DNA of 64,000 bases from Lithospermum erythrorhizon (GCA_019722365.1 JADFUC010002291.1:1-64000), one strand, 5' to 3'; counted from the stretch's first letter, positions 23,806-35,940 are shown. The notes: a model not told the origin generated them from the sequence alone. A program made the numbers and translations.

Positions 23806-23822
23806 AATTGTTTCATGAATTG

Positions 23823-25508
23823 AAAGGGATTAAAAATTGATTAATTTGTATTTTTAATTTGAGGTAGAATCATTTTTGATTTTACAGAGAGGGTTAGAAA
23901 TTTCAGAAAATTACGAAATTAAATATGTGTGTTCATGACCCTTTGAGGTTCATCCCAGATGTTTTCTAGAATTTTTTGAATTTTTTAAGTACTCCGAAAA
24001 ATTTATTATTTCTCAGATATTTTGGGTTTAATCGAAAAAGTAGAAGTGTTTTTTTATAAAATTCCACTTAGACATGTTAAATAATGATATTGTTGATGTC
24101 TGCCAGATCCTAGAATTTTTTGAATTTTTAGAGCCTCCAAATTGTTTTTACAAAGTTTCAATTGACCGAAAAACTGAAAACTAAATGAATTACCAAAACG
24201 TCGCCGAATCTCAAGGACATCGCCGCGGGCACATCCGTGCCGGAATTGCATGTTACGGACACTGACGTAGCTCACCGTCGCTCTACGGCACCGCTGGCGT
24301 GTCGATCGTGGCTGGCCGGAGGCTGGTAATTAAATTTGATTTATATTTTCCTTTCAAAATTATTTTCATTAATTGATAATTTTGAAAATATTTTCATGAT
24401 TACTTTTAAATTTTTAAATTTTGAGTTAATTACTTGTAAGTAATTATTCCATGATTTAAGAGGTTGGTAATTATTGTAATAATTATCATTAATCATATGT
24501 GTGAATATATTTTAAATTTAAATTTATATTAATTGATAATTAATCAGAAATAACGGGTAATTAATTGTCAATTATGAACACATTTATTTTCATTTACTTG
24601 CATATGTGACATTAAGTGCATTTCTATTTGTTGTCATGTTTTGCCCATATATGTTAAGTGGGAATAGAATGGAGGCGATTGAGCATGACCCACGTTTTTC
24701 CACCACGCATCAGATTGCTATAAATGACCCGCCGAGTCATATTATTTTATTTTATTTATTTTTTGTTTCTCCATTGCTTCTGCATGCCGCCTAAGTTGGG
24801 ATTAGTGTATTTGAATTTGTACCAAGACGGAGTCAGGAGATTCTAGAAGCCAAGACAAGAAATCGCTATACAAATGTTAGTTTTCAAGTTTTGAAAATGT
24901 AATAGGGCCTAGGGTCATATCATACGCCTCTTGAATGTGCATTACTTGTTTTATTTTTCATGTTGTACATATGCTTGATTATGTGCTACAATTGCATGGT
25001 AAAATAAAAGCAAAGTAATAATAATCTCACCATTTAAAAATTTAACCAACGTATCAAGCCAATTTTAAAGTTGTGAAATCGGTCGCATCATCTGGGCATA
25101 CTGTAATGGCAGGTGTTACAAGCTGCATTTCTTTGATATGACAATGGATCATGTTGAAGTGATTTCCACTAACGTTGTGGGCTTTCAGATGATCACTCCA
25201 AGTAATTATTTGGTTTAATTGGTATGCTTAACCGGTTTGTCGGAGATACAAAAGTCGGGTAGCATCTTGAATAGTATGCTAACGACACAAGAGTTATGTA
25301 GTTTTACATAATTGGTTGATAACCTACTATTATACTGGATTCAAAATGTATGCAAAGGTTGCCGCTGATTTAAGTATAATAGGTCTTGATACTAATATAT
25401 TTCGTGAGATTTGAAGTATTAGTATTTACTTTATAATTTATTTATAAGTGCTTAGGCATGATAGTTTACTGATCATTGCCTTTTATTTACTTATTCTGTA
25501 GAATTAAA
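23823..25508 (+). other. Long leader of nested Copia, no coding recognised
   Basis: Mostly AT-rich, with one GC-rich patch at 24195-24330 ending ...GGAGGCTGGTAATT, which resembles an exon end followed by a GT splice donor. The minus-strand frame at 24054-24275 and the plus-strand frame at 24606-24794 have no recognisable family. The patch may be captured foreign sequence. Confidence 0.45.
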
Positions 25509-26870
25509 ATGGCTACTACCACATTAATACTAAGAACTAAGCCAATAAGACTTGAAAAGTGCAAGTCAATAATCTAATTTCGACGAAGTTGTCTCGAAAT
25601 CGAGAATCATTCTCAAGCAAGAGAGAATCAATACGTGCCGAACAATAATTTTCCTCCGAAACCTAATGATAGTGCCTCCCATCGTGAAAGGGATCCTAAA
25701 AAGCACAAGTCCGACAGTCATGAAGTTCAATGTCCATGTTGGTTAATACGAACCTTCTGCTCCAAATTCAATACGGGGTGTGGCACCATATGACATATAC
25801 CGCAACTTGAGTGAATTAATCCGAAGGAAGCTAGAAACGAGAGATATGGCAATGGTTCTGTGTTTCCTCGATGAAGTCAAACGGATAAAGCCGCAAGCCG
25901 TCATATCATTAAAATGATCACTCGTCGATCGACTCACGCTCGGCACCAAAGGTTCTCAAGAACCGTCAGGATCTCATCCCAAGTTCTTCCAGAAATTCTC
26001 TCGCTTGTCATGAACTTCAATATGCACAAGTTTGAGTTGTCTCTAAAACGAATCGCATAAGACGAATATCACGAATAATGGTGACGACCGGTAAGACTGG
26101 GTATCTACTTCCTTCGCTTTTGTGGTCCAAAACAAGAAGAAATTCAACAAGAAGAAGAAGCTTACTTCAAAGAAGCCAAGGGTTCGGTGAACTTCAAAGT
26201 TTCTCGGACCAGGAACACTGTATGATGACAAATATCATTATCATATGAATCCTGGTCACCGAAGCTTCCACTACAGTGAAGTTCACAGATGATAGGAAGA
26301 ATGGTCTCACTACCACTCACTCATGCTGTGTATGTATGTTATTGAAGCTTTTTACAACTTAATTCTACTGCGGGTGCTGTATAATCGTCATGTTCTCATA
26401 TTTGGTCATAATACGCAGTGAACCCAAGTCAAGTAGAAAGACTCAAAAAGGGGAAATAGATCTACGCATGGGAACTGCGTGAAAGTCATGCCTCAGTAGG
26501 ATCCATCAGCTTAAATTTGCCCACGGCCTTGTTTTGAAACTTGTTCCGTTTACTATGTACCTACAATTTGCGTGAATATTATTTCTCGCTTTCTCGCTTT
26601 TGAATAATGATGGTTTTTCATTTTCAATAGATCCTCGGCGAGAATTTAGGATCACCAAGGAATGGGGCAGTATTTGGTACCGCCTCCTTCAAATGGCTCA
26701 TTCGCTTTAGACACATGATTATCGAAGGTCGTATAACATAAACTTAAAACGGAATAAGCCCAATCTAATTAAACCAAACACACCTACGGTATCATAGATT
26801 GGGGTCATATTAACGAGAATCGAATCATGTTCCAATTCGGTGAGATACGAAGGTTTCGATTATAAATCAT
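25509..26870 (+). pseudogene. gag: gag and protease region of nested Copia (degraded)
   Basis: Begins at ATGGCTACTACCAC (25509), a typical Copia gag start placed upstream of the recognisable pol. No frame stays open long enough to read a capsid domain or zinc knuckle, and the protease motif cannot be pinpointed. The assignment rests on position between the leader and integrase. Confidence 0.4.
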
Positions 26871-26871
26871 A

Positions 26872-27480
26872 ATGATAAGTGTGAATCTTGCCTTCGGCAA
26901 AATGACTAATGCACCCTTCATCGATTCAATGAAATGGCAAAGGATTTTATCGGGGATCATACACAACGATGCATGCTGGCCAATGAACACATCTCGCAAA
27001 GAGGAGGTTATAACTACTTCATTACAAAACCAATTGAACATAACAAAGATTCTCCTGGCCCTAGAGGTGGGAGAATATTTGAGTCACGAGTTCAATACTC
27101 ATCTTAGAGAGTGTGGTATTATTTCACAACTCACTCCAGCAGAAACGCCACAGCATAATGCGTGTTTGAAAGGAGAAATCGAACCCTTCTTGATATGGTT
27201 CGGTCTATGATGAGCCTATCTGATCTACCGGTTAATTTCTGGGGATATGCACTTCTAAGCACGACACTTACCTTAAATAGATGTCCAACAAAGTCAACAA
27301 AGAAAACTCCCCATGAACTGTGGTTTGGGAAGATTCTCAAGTTGGATTTTCAGATTGGGGTCAGTGAAGTTTATGTTAAGAGATTAACAAAGGATAAACT
27401 TGCGCCCAAATCGGAGCAAATGCTATTTTACAGGATATCCAAAGGAAACAGCTTGATTAATATTTCTACCTAAAGCATGA
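26872..27480 (+). pseudogene. int: Integrase of nested Copia (frameshifted)
   Basis: Two overlapping frames give the integrase core. The first contains YLSHEFNTHLRECGIISQLT and AETPQHNACLKG, corresponding to the core segment running up to the catalytic Glu region (PQxNGxxER). The second continues MFERRNRTLLDMVRSMMSLSD and LPVNFWGYALLSTTLTLNR, then KKTPHELWFGK, all standard Copia text. It would insert the cDNA into the genome. The frame change falls exactly at the GV(A/S)ERRNRT motif, so one indel separates the halves. DUF-like linker text (VYVKRLTKDKLAPKSEQM) follows at 27370-27425. Confidence 0.85.
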
Positions 27481-27859
27481 GAATAGAATCTTCATTAAGT
27501 TAAGAAAGGAGTGTTCCTCGAAGGAATATTTGTCCGTAAGACAGAAGCAATGGTGTTCATCTTCGACGAAGTCGCTGATGAAGTCAATGTCACTACGCAT
27601 CTAATGCGTAAGTATTCTGATTTACCACTAGAATTCGGCACTTCTTTCATAGAAGATCCAGCCTCTGATCCACAGAAAACAAATAACCAACCCTAGATCC
27701 AACAGGATCAGCTATAAACCTCGAAAGTGCCGTACGGTGAAGCCTTCATCATTGAAAGTGACGAGCCCACTTCTCTGGCAAAGAAGCCATAAATAGCAAG
27801 GATGCCGACAAATGGCAAATAAATCCGCGGAATCTCGAAGATGATCATGCACGTAGAAC

Positions 27860-28570
27860 AAGGTTCGTCCTCACGGATTTTTACCAAACGGGTTCTATAT
27901 TGAATGTAAACGGGCATTTAAGAAGAAACATGATAAAGACTAAACGCCGATGTTTTCAAAGCTAGACTTGTGCAAAAGGTTTCAATTAAAGATTTTTGGA
28001 CGAAACCTACTCGCTGTGAGGCTATGCTCAAGTCAATCCGATAATATTAGCTAATACGTGAGATTTCATGACTATGAAATATGGAAAATGGATGTAAAGA
28101 TCACTTTCCTAAATGGAAATTTAGAGGAGGATTTGTGAGCGGTACAAATCCTGAAGTTTTACATGTCCTAAAGGACCTAAGAAGGTATGCAAGTTGCAAA
28201 AAGTTCATTTATGGTCTTACAGCATCCTCAAGAAGTGAATCCACAAGTTTTGATGAATCAATTAAAGTATTTTTGCCTCATCAAGAAATCCAAGAAGAAC
28301 TGCAGTATACAAGAAGGTAAGTGGGAGTTATGTATCATTCATAGTCCTCAGATGTCGATGACATACTTATCATTGGAAACAACGCAGTAGTTAATGTAAC
28401 TCAAATATGATCAAGTCACAGAATGTTTCTCAAACGTAAGGACTTAGTGAAGACAAGATATACTGAATAAAGATCCAACGAGATCGCTGTAAGGCTACCT
28501 GGACTTTGTCAGATACCTATGTGAATAAGGTACTGCAAAGGTTTAACATGAGTAATTCCAAGAAGGATAA
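27860..28570 (+). pseudogene. rt: Reverse transcriptase of nested Copia (degraded)
   Basis: Copia RT motifs appear in order but in different frames: TFKARLVQKVSIK-like text near 27955-27990, AMLKSIR near 28022, WKMDVKITFLNGNLEED at 28082-28132, then CKLQKFIYGL-type text at 28188-28220 and VDDILIIGN at 28354-28380 (catalytic Asp pair kept, preceding Tyr changed). Frameshifts separate each block, so no enzyme can be made. Confidence 0.8.
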
Positions 28571-28829
28571 TCTCCCATGAGACTTCGGAGTTCAACTCAC
28601 AGAGCACTGGCCCCAATTACTAGTGCCGAGATGAACAAAATGAAGAATGCAAATTTTATGCTTCGACTATAAGATCCATCATGTACGGCCATGTTATGCA
28701 CTAGACCGATGTGTCTTATGCAATCGAGTATAACCAAGAGATACCAAGCTAATCTAGGCGAAACCACTAGATTGTAAAGCCATGACTACATCTAACTAAA
28801 GATGCTTTCTTGGTATAAGGTGGAGATGA

Positions 28830-29300
28830 TGAGTTAGTAAATGTGGGTACACCGGGATGTTAGTTTTCAAACCGACAGAGACGACTATCGCTCTCAGCCC
28901 GGTATGTATTTTGTCTCAACGTAAGGAGCAAGATCTTGAGATTCCAAGCAGTACTGCTTTCCATTCTACCACAGTAATTTGAGTACATCGCAGTCTCAAG
29001 CCGCTTAAAGAAGCATGTTGGGTTAAGAAATTGGTGACTACTGTGTAGTACCTAGCATCAAGCGACCAAATAGTTACTTTGTGACAATACTAGGCGATAG
29101 CTCAAGCCAAAGAACCCCTTGTTATCATCACAAATCCAAGCACGCATTCGAAAAGTATCACCCACCAGAGATATATGCTTAATAGAGGTGATATCAAAGC
29201 ATGTAAAGTAGCAACAGAAAATAATCTCGCCGACCCCTTTACCAAACCACTAAGTCGCAAAACACGATGAGCATGCAACATGTCTTGCATGACGCCGCAG
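28830..29300 (+). pseudogene. rh: RNase H of nested Copia (degraded)
   Basis: SFQTDRDDYRSQPGYVF-like text at 28864-28915 and EPLVIITNPSTHSKSI/SKHALRKYH-like text at 29110-29165, then RGDIKACKVATENNLADPFT at 29185-29240, follow the C-terminal part of Copia pol, whose ending is typically K-x-A-S-x-x-N-x-A-D-P-x-T-K. Frames are interrupted. Confidence 0.75.
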
Positions 29301-30108
29301 CAAGTAGGTTGCCGGGGAGCCGCATATCTATCATGTTATATGAACAAATATTTGAATATTTTTAAGCTTCTTATATTCTAGAAAGTATATTTGTTTACTT
29401 GGGTCTATATGTTTAAATTTACATATATAATATAAGCATGTATTTGTATTCTCACGGAAATGAAGTGTAAAATCCTTGTGTTAGTCTATACTTTTTCAAA
29501 GAGGCAACATGAATTGTTGATTATACTCTTCAAGCCTAGAAACATAGGATACCAAAGGCCTGGCCGATGTTTATAGTTGGGCGATACATCATATGACCAA
29601 TACGGTAAAGCTGACAGCTGATCAAGATCGGACACGTTAGCTCTCAGACTGTATCAATACTACGGGTCATTATCCTATGACTGGGGAGCTGGTATGACCG
29701 AAACGAATTCATAGAAGATATGTATATTTGTGTCCTATGATATTTGTTTAGAATTTAGGTTCATAATTCTTATACCTACGATATATAATTCATTCAGGTT
29801 ATATAAGTTTCAGATTAATTATGACCAAACGCTGCCCGCCTTTAAGCTGGGATTAACGGCATATGTTGGGTCACACAATGAGTATAGCTACGCATGTTGA
29901 TATATCAGAGGATTTATCCGCCCTGATATACAAGGAAGATCTGTGCCTCTCACACAAATGTACCGATCAAGCTGCATGATGCCATAAATGCTTATTCACC
30001 ATACCGAAAGTAAAGAAAGTTATGTGGTGTTTCATGACACACTTCTTATGGTTAGCCTACGAGTAGAGATCAAGCCATAAAGGAAATTCAGAAGGTAATC
30101 GCCCAAGG

Positions 30109-30120
30109 GCAAAGCTGGAG
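30109..30120 (+). other. Polypurine tract of nested Copia
   Basis: GCAAAGCTGGAG immediately precedes the 3' LTR start TGTTGGAAATC, the usual position and composition for plus-strand priming. Confidence 0.65.
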
Positions 30121-31113
30121 TGTTGGAAATCAATGAGAATTGATTCCTTTTATTGTGTCTGCTAAGTACAATTGTGTATCAATTCATTTACCGATTTGGT
30201 TAAATGAAATTATTTTAACTTAGTGTCTACCTTAGTAATTGTATATTACTAGTATGGGTTCTCATGATAATTTAAGGCTATGAGCTTATCAAGTAGATCT
30301 TACTTATTAATCGTTATAATAATAGTACTGGTCAATTATTATTATTATTCAATTTACTATTATCCTAGCCTGTATGTCACACACATACAATGATATTCGA
30401 ATAATATTTCATGAATGAAATTAAACGAGACTTGTATATTGAGAAATGTATCTCTCAATATTTATATATTTGTCAAATATATGTTGATGAACATCAATTG
30501 GTTAAACTTGCAAGTTTAATCAATTAAGTAATCAGATTGGATGGTCACTTGATAAGTTATTCGATAGTGATTCTCGCTGCTATATTTTAATTGACTTGTT
30601 AAGTTACTAAAATAGAACAATCTCACTAGTAACTCATTATTTAATTAGAAGCTCATAACGGTTCACTAAGTTAACGAGTTAAACCGATTTCTTAACGAGT
30701 CAGTTAACGAGCGAATTGGGACTTGGTATTTGTGCTGGGACAGGTTTTTGGCTATAAGAATCATAAAAAACTAACTCTCCCTCTTAGAAAGCCGCCTCCT
30801 CCCCATAGAATTGGAAGAGTTTTCTTCACCTCTGTCATCTTCAAACTCTAGCAAGTTCAAGTAATTTGCTCCGCTCTCTGCAGCAAAGGCAATCTGTAGG
30901 ACATCATTTCGTGTTGAACAAGCTTTGGAGAGGATTTGAATGGGCTTTCACGAGTTGATTGCGGAGGATTGGGTTCGCTTCGCTCGCTGTACTATAAGCA
31001 CCTCTTTTTATTCATACATTTATATTTTGTATTTAGATTAATATACATTAAGCCGAGGATCCGGATGTATGAATTGGTGCTTATCACGCATTGGCCCATA
31101 CTAGATTCTAACA
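30121..31113 (+). repeat. 3' LTR of nested Copia
   Basis: 993 bp, TGTTGGAAATC...CTAGATTCTAACA, partner of 22492-23484. Confidence 0.85.
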
Positions 31114-31851
31114 AGCACATTCACGAGTAGGTGGTTTTCTTTTACTGAAGTGAGCTCAATTGTATGGGTTGATTAGCGTAGATCGCTAGTCGTTTCTAGT
31201 GTAAGTCATGTAAGGTCGTTCAAGGTTGGTTTGATCTGAACGCTTGGGGGTTTTACTTAGGTCGCTTGAGGAGTTCTCGAGTGGATGTCATCATGAAAGC
31301 TAAAAGCGTGCAGCCGAGTTAGCTAGATGGTAACAGTTGTTTGTTTGTACGTACCACGGTAGTTGAACTCGATAATATATATGAGCTTTACATTTCCAAA
31401 ATCTCAAGGTCAAAAGCCGCAGGTCGAAAGCACCAGGTTCACGAAACTCGTTAAACGCCGTGTCAAGTTTGCATTTCTCTATCCTAAACTTTCGTTGTTA
31501 CATATTGTCATGCTTTTGCAATTGTGTAAATTGATTTATTCTCGCTTGATCGGGAGAGTTATTTCCTAACTTAATAGAAGTTAAGTTCAAATTGACTAAA
31601 CTGTTTATATTAATTGTGTATTCTCATGAGTTAAATATTTGACATAATAAATCAAATAGACATTTGTTTATTTATTGCACATCATATATGCGAGGGACTA
31701 TTTGGATTGAATTTGTATACTGGTCAGTAATCACACATAAATTGCTAAAAGAGGCTACCTAAAATTGAACTTAAGAATCTTATGGGCAACCAAAATCAGA
31801 ATAATTCGCTATAACCTAATTCACCCCTCTAGGCTGTCATATAGTCTAACA
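31114..31851 (+). mobile_element. SIRE-like Copia LTR, right part
   Basis: The tail reads CTAATTCACCCCTCTAGGCTG then TCTAACA, the conserved end of SIRE-type Copia LTRs (AACCTAATTCACCCCCCTCT...). It continues the LTR cut at 22491; with the nested element removed the LTR is about 1.76 kb. A short frame at 31363-31569 is not a gene. Confidence 0.65.
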
Positions 31852-33796
31852 AAGACCGCTTCACGACGTGACTCTCGCCTCTCAAGATCGATCAACTCTC
31901 TTTAATAAAGTATACTGTGGGTAAGTTTAGATTTTAGTTTTAAATCGATTACCCTCTCCATCCCTTAATCTAAGGATCATTTTCCCAAAATAGAAATCCT
32001 TTTGTTGTCTTTTTACCATATTAAGTAAAAAAATGGAGGAAAACTTTATTTGTGAGATATGTTTGAATTTTAATTAAATTTTATGCAAAAGTAAATGAGT
32101 CTTAGATAAAGGGATGGATTGAGTATATTTTTGTGGTTTAGTCTTAAGCTTGTTGGGTAGATTAATTAAATAGGGTGAAGTTTATGGTATAATTAATGGT
32201 TAGTAATTATATAGGCTTGAATGACTAATAATGATTGTTTAAGTTGTGATTTATAAATGATTAGGTTTGAGACCATTTCTAGACTATGATTGAGTTGGAT
32301 TTGAGCCATTGATTATCGCATAGATGTCTGGATGGTGATTTGAAATTTTTTGTCTTATATTATAAGAATGAGTAATGAAAATATCAGACTCCAGGTCTAA
32401 GTAGCTAATTAGATGGTAGTAAGTAAGCTTTTATGTAAGCTTATATTTACATGTTGTCATATTGTTGTCGCTAGATCTTTGAGGATTAGAGACTGACTAG
32501 CAAAAAATTGCTATTCGAGGCGAAACAAGCTGTATCCTCTCTCAGTATTTGGATATCTAAAAAATATATTTTGACCAAATTGCTTTTAACTGCTTTTCAA
32601 AAAAGAAATGATACTTTTAGAAAAACTTAGTTTGAGTTATGACATCTCTTTATAAATGATAGTATATGTATGTTTTCTAAATTGGTCAAATATAAAAATG
32701 TTGTATGAAATGTGATATTTTTAAGTTGTGTGTATGAGTATTCATACATCATGCGACATGTTTTCAGCCGTTTTTTATATATCGCTTTTACGGGGCACAT
32801 TGATTTCTATGTGTTAAACTGTTTATATATGTTTCATGGGCACATGGATGAAATATTTTGATTATGTTTTTGTGGAGATTATTTGGATGTGATATGCCCT
32901 TGATCATTATAAGACCCATTGTCATGGGTTATCGAGGATACCTTGCAGGTGTTGCTCCGAACTTCACAAGCAACAAAGGGTCACCGAAAAGTGTGACTGT
33001 GAGTCTTCATTCCTAGTAGGGAGTAGTGTCCTAGCTTGCCCTTGGGATATTGGGAGTGTCCTCACCAGTATCCCTAAGCCGCTTATATTCTTAAAATGGT
33101 GTCTCTAGAGAGGGCAAAGCTTATGTTTGAATAAAGGAACAGACAAAGTTTAATGCACTTAAATCAAGTTTAAATATGTGTTTTGATGATACTAATCATG
33201 AGCTTTATGAAACTTTTGGGCATAAATATTTTCAAATGATTTAGTTATACCATTCGGCTTATTTAACTTTGTATATCAGATATGTATAAGATAAATGATT
33301 TTATAAATATTGTATATGTATAAAGTAGTGTGTTGACCATCTAGATCAAGTTACATTTATCAACGAGTCAGTTGACGTACCCTCATTCACTTTTACGTAG
33401 ACAGGATCGATCCGATGGCACCAGCTTGTCGGACGTAATGGGTATTGCCGTTGTTTTAGTTCGAGTTGTCTTTGTTTCCTTTGATTTATTGGAGTTGTGT
33501 TTTCCATAGACTTTATGACTTTAGAACATTTGTATATTTTGGAAAGTCGCTACAATTTCCAGAAGTTGCACCAGAGAATGGCATTAGCTTTTAGGTAATA
33601 TGTTTTTGTGATATCTTGAGTATATTTAATACATATTATTGTGTACGGATGTTTTGACTATGAGGTTAGCTGCTCTTTTTTCTTATTTTGGAGTTAGTAT
33701 TGTGTATATAGTATGCACATTATAGGCTAAATACTGGTACATCTTGCATGTTCTCAGAGAATGTAGGTATGACAGCCCTAGGTTCGGATTGTTACA
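31852..33796 (+). mobile_element. Truncated LTR of a chromovirus-like Gypsy element
   Basis: The right end CCTAGGTTCGGATTGTTACA is an LTR-type TTACA terminus. U3/R-like text such as CCCTTGGGATATTGGGAGTG then TCCTCACCAGTATCCC near 33050-33075, and a GGCACCAGCTTGTCGG tract near 33418, resemble long Tekay/Del-like LTRs. No matching TGT start was found; the left side is lost against the SIRE-like LTR end. A MITE interrupts it at 31950-32125. Lineage is inference. Confidence 0.45.
31950..32125. mobile_element. Stowaway-like MITE with good inverted ends
   Basis: The left end TACCCTCTCCATCCCTTAAT and the reverse complement of the right end, TACTCAATCCATCCCTTTAT, match over most of 27 bp (both continue CTAAG). 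TA borders, 176 bp, non-coding. Confidence 0.7.
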
Positions 33797-33867
33797 ACAA
33801 CCATGATGACCCTCTGCATGCACTTTATCATCACCTTTGCTGATGTACAAAACTATATGAGTCGCCA

Positions 33868-34180
33868 ATTGACTAGTTGAAGAATACGAGTAGTGATAGT
33901 TGTCTTTTAAACAATCGATACATTAGTGAATAATCGATCAGATGAGTTATCCTTAATTAGAGGACGAGCAAGAGGGGGTTGAGAAAGAGAAGCCGTGACC
34001 GGAGAGGATTGAGTGGGTGATTGAGACCATGATGGATTCCATGGAGGATTGGACGGTGAGAGAGGGAGGTTGGTGATTTTGGGACAAGAGGTGGAGAGGT
34101 CGGCTACGGTCAGAGTTTTGGAGGAGGAGGCTGGAGAGGTGTTTTGGGGTCTTTGAGCTCATCAAGGATTTTTTAGGACT
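33868..34180 (-). pseudogene. TOP6A: DNA topoisomerase VI subunit A (TOP6A/SPO11-3) gene fragment
   Basis: On the minus strand, blocks in changing frames spell the N-terminal region of plant topoisomerase VI subunit A: DELKDPKTPLQPPPPK (34163-34115), SKTLTVADLSTSCPKITNLP (about 34122-34063), SSMESIMVSITHSILSGHGF then SFSTPSCSSSN (34045-33956), KDNSSDRLFTNVSIV (33953-33908) and, after a stop, KTTITTRILQLV (33904-33869). Plant TOP6A has the same order: SSKxLTxxDLS, IESxxxxIxxSILxGxGFxF, S-R-S-A-S-N, KDKSxxRxF, RKTTITxRILxLxHQL. The stretch between S-S-N and KDN (QLYVPELDRIVL in the family) is deleted. Frameshifts, a stop and loss of the catalytic Tyr region make it a dead fragment. The live enzyme works in the nucleus in endoreduplication. 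It abuts a truncated LTR, which may have carried or broken it. Confidence 0.8.
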
Positions 34181-35860
34181 TCATTAGCTGCTAGTCAGAT
34201 CAAAGCATCGACGTTTCACTCAATGGTCAGGGGGAAATGGGCTAGTTGGGTAACATACCAAACGACACATGGTGATTAAAAATCTTAATACCTGTTATTT
34301 TAAGATACAAAGAGACCACACTCTAAAGAATAAAGATCATTAATATATAAGATACCACAGTAGGAACATGCTATCAAAGATTCTTAAGATACATGATACT
34401 CACAAATGCTAAACTTTATAATGCAATAATATAAGAATTACGGAATATAATAATATATATACTTTATAGTTTGTCCCTAAGAACTTAAAAATAACTAAAC
34501 AAGTCCATAAAATTTTAAAAATTAAAAAATAAGTCTTGTAAGCGTGTTATCACATTCATACCTTTAAAACACTCTAACTTTTCGAGAGAATATACTAGAA
34601 CACTTGAATAAATATTATGAACAAACAAACAATAGTGTAACCATTTGAGACTAAAGTGTGACATAGTTCAATTATATGGGACCAATTATATGATAAAAAT
34701 TGTTCAGTACATAAAAATGAATAATCAAATACAATCTATTTGAAAATATGTGATGAAATAATGAATAACCATAAACATATATATTAAACGATAATTTAAT
34801 TCTAAATTATTATTTTTTGATAAATAAATTATTCAAATTAAAAAACTTCTAAAGCCTGTGGGCAAGTAATTGGTAGAAGCCTAGAAGGACCGGAAATAGA
34901 ACAAATTACATCACAAAATTTATCAAGAGAAATGTCTTTCGAGGTTGCCAAAACAAGCAATAACTACATTGAGCAACCAAATAAAATATTGCAGTTCTTG
35001 CTTACTTAGTTTAACCCAAAATTAAGTAACACATTAGTAGGAAAACTTATAAAGAATCGTATGCTACATTAAAAATAATATACTTCACCTAAACGTGCAT
35101 ATACATTCACGCACCCACAACAAATGTATCCAAAACCGACATTATTTGTCAAGCAAAATAATAAGATACATTGAAACCAAACCAACCAAAAACGAGTCAA
35201 AAGAAAGCGTGTAAACTGAATTTTGTAGCATAAACAAATAAATATATGAATGTTTTAGAGATATCATTTTTAAATACCAAACAATTACTTAAAAAGTAGT
35301 ACGAAATCTCACATTTCCTATTTTACCTTTTTTAATATTTAATAGAGATAATATAGATATGAAGTTCATTAAAATTAGCTAAGGATCCGGAATAAGAATT
35401 TTTATTTAAGAAAAATAAATAAATCCATAAAAACATAAGAAAAAGTATAAGAATAAATTAGAGGTGAACTAAATACGTATTGAAAAAATAATTTTTTTTA
35501 ACAAACTAAGGAGAGCATTTTCCCTCTAACTAGGTCTTTTACCATGTCTAAATAGAATAATTTGTTCTTCAAGTATCAACTTGAAAGCTTGGCTTGGTTG
35601 TTCAAACCGAGTCTTAAAGCTTAATTTTAGGCTCGGACGATTTCATGATAAAAACAAGACTCGACAAATATATATAATTGTTAAACTGATAATGTCTACT
35701 CCATCAAAATCAATTTAATCAACATTTTCATTTTTCATATCAATCTTAGACCCATCAATTTTTTTACTTACTTTATGAAAAATTATAAAAAAATAAAATT
35801 ATAAAAAAAATTAAATACAAATCCAATAATATTGTTTATTAGTATAAAGAATATAAGTAA
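34181..35860. other. AT-rich intergenic DNA upstream of ERF gene
   Basis: No gene, RNA or paired terminal repeat supported. The stretch 35560-35660 carries GGCTCGGAC/GACTCGAC-type text echoed near 36290, reminiscent of decayed repeat sequence. Confidence 0.5.
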
Positions 35861-35940
35861 TGGCCTAGTGGTACTCTGCCTGAGCCATTATCCAATAGGT
35901 CATAGGTTCGATTTCTGGCAGAGGAGTATATTATACATAC
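35861..35940 (+). mobile_element. Second tRNA-derived SINE (partial or diverged)
   Basis: A box TGGCCTAGTGGTACTCTG at 35861-35878 and B box GGTTCGATTTC at 35905-35915 give a pol III promoter with the usual spacing. Flanking duplication and tail are not clear, and the sequence passes straight into the 62-bp repeat that is duplicated next door. Confidence 0.6.

Larger units (their letters stand above)
22492..31113 (+). mobile_element. Ty1/Copia retrotransposon nested in the SIRE-like LTR
   Basis: Two direct LTRs of 993 bp each (22492-23484, 30121-31113) flank an internal region coding, in plus-strand order, for gag, integrase, reverse transcriptase and RNase H: the Copia order, with integrase before RT. 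The flanks AGCAA (22487-22491) and AGCAC (31114-31118) are a near-perfect 5-bp target duplication. A GGGCCTCTCAGAGCC primer-binding-like sequence follows the 5' LTR and a purine tract GCAAAGCTGGAG precedes the 3' LTR. All frames are broken. A SINE sits in its leader (23708-23805). Total 8.6 kb. Confidence 0.88.

Noticed and set aside
33953..34165. 70-codon minus-strand frame as an independent small gene
   Set aside because: It is one frame of the TOP6A fragment; its neighbours in other frames continue the same protein.
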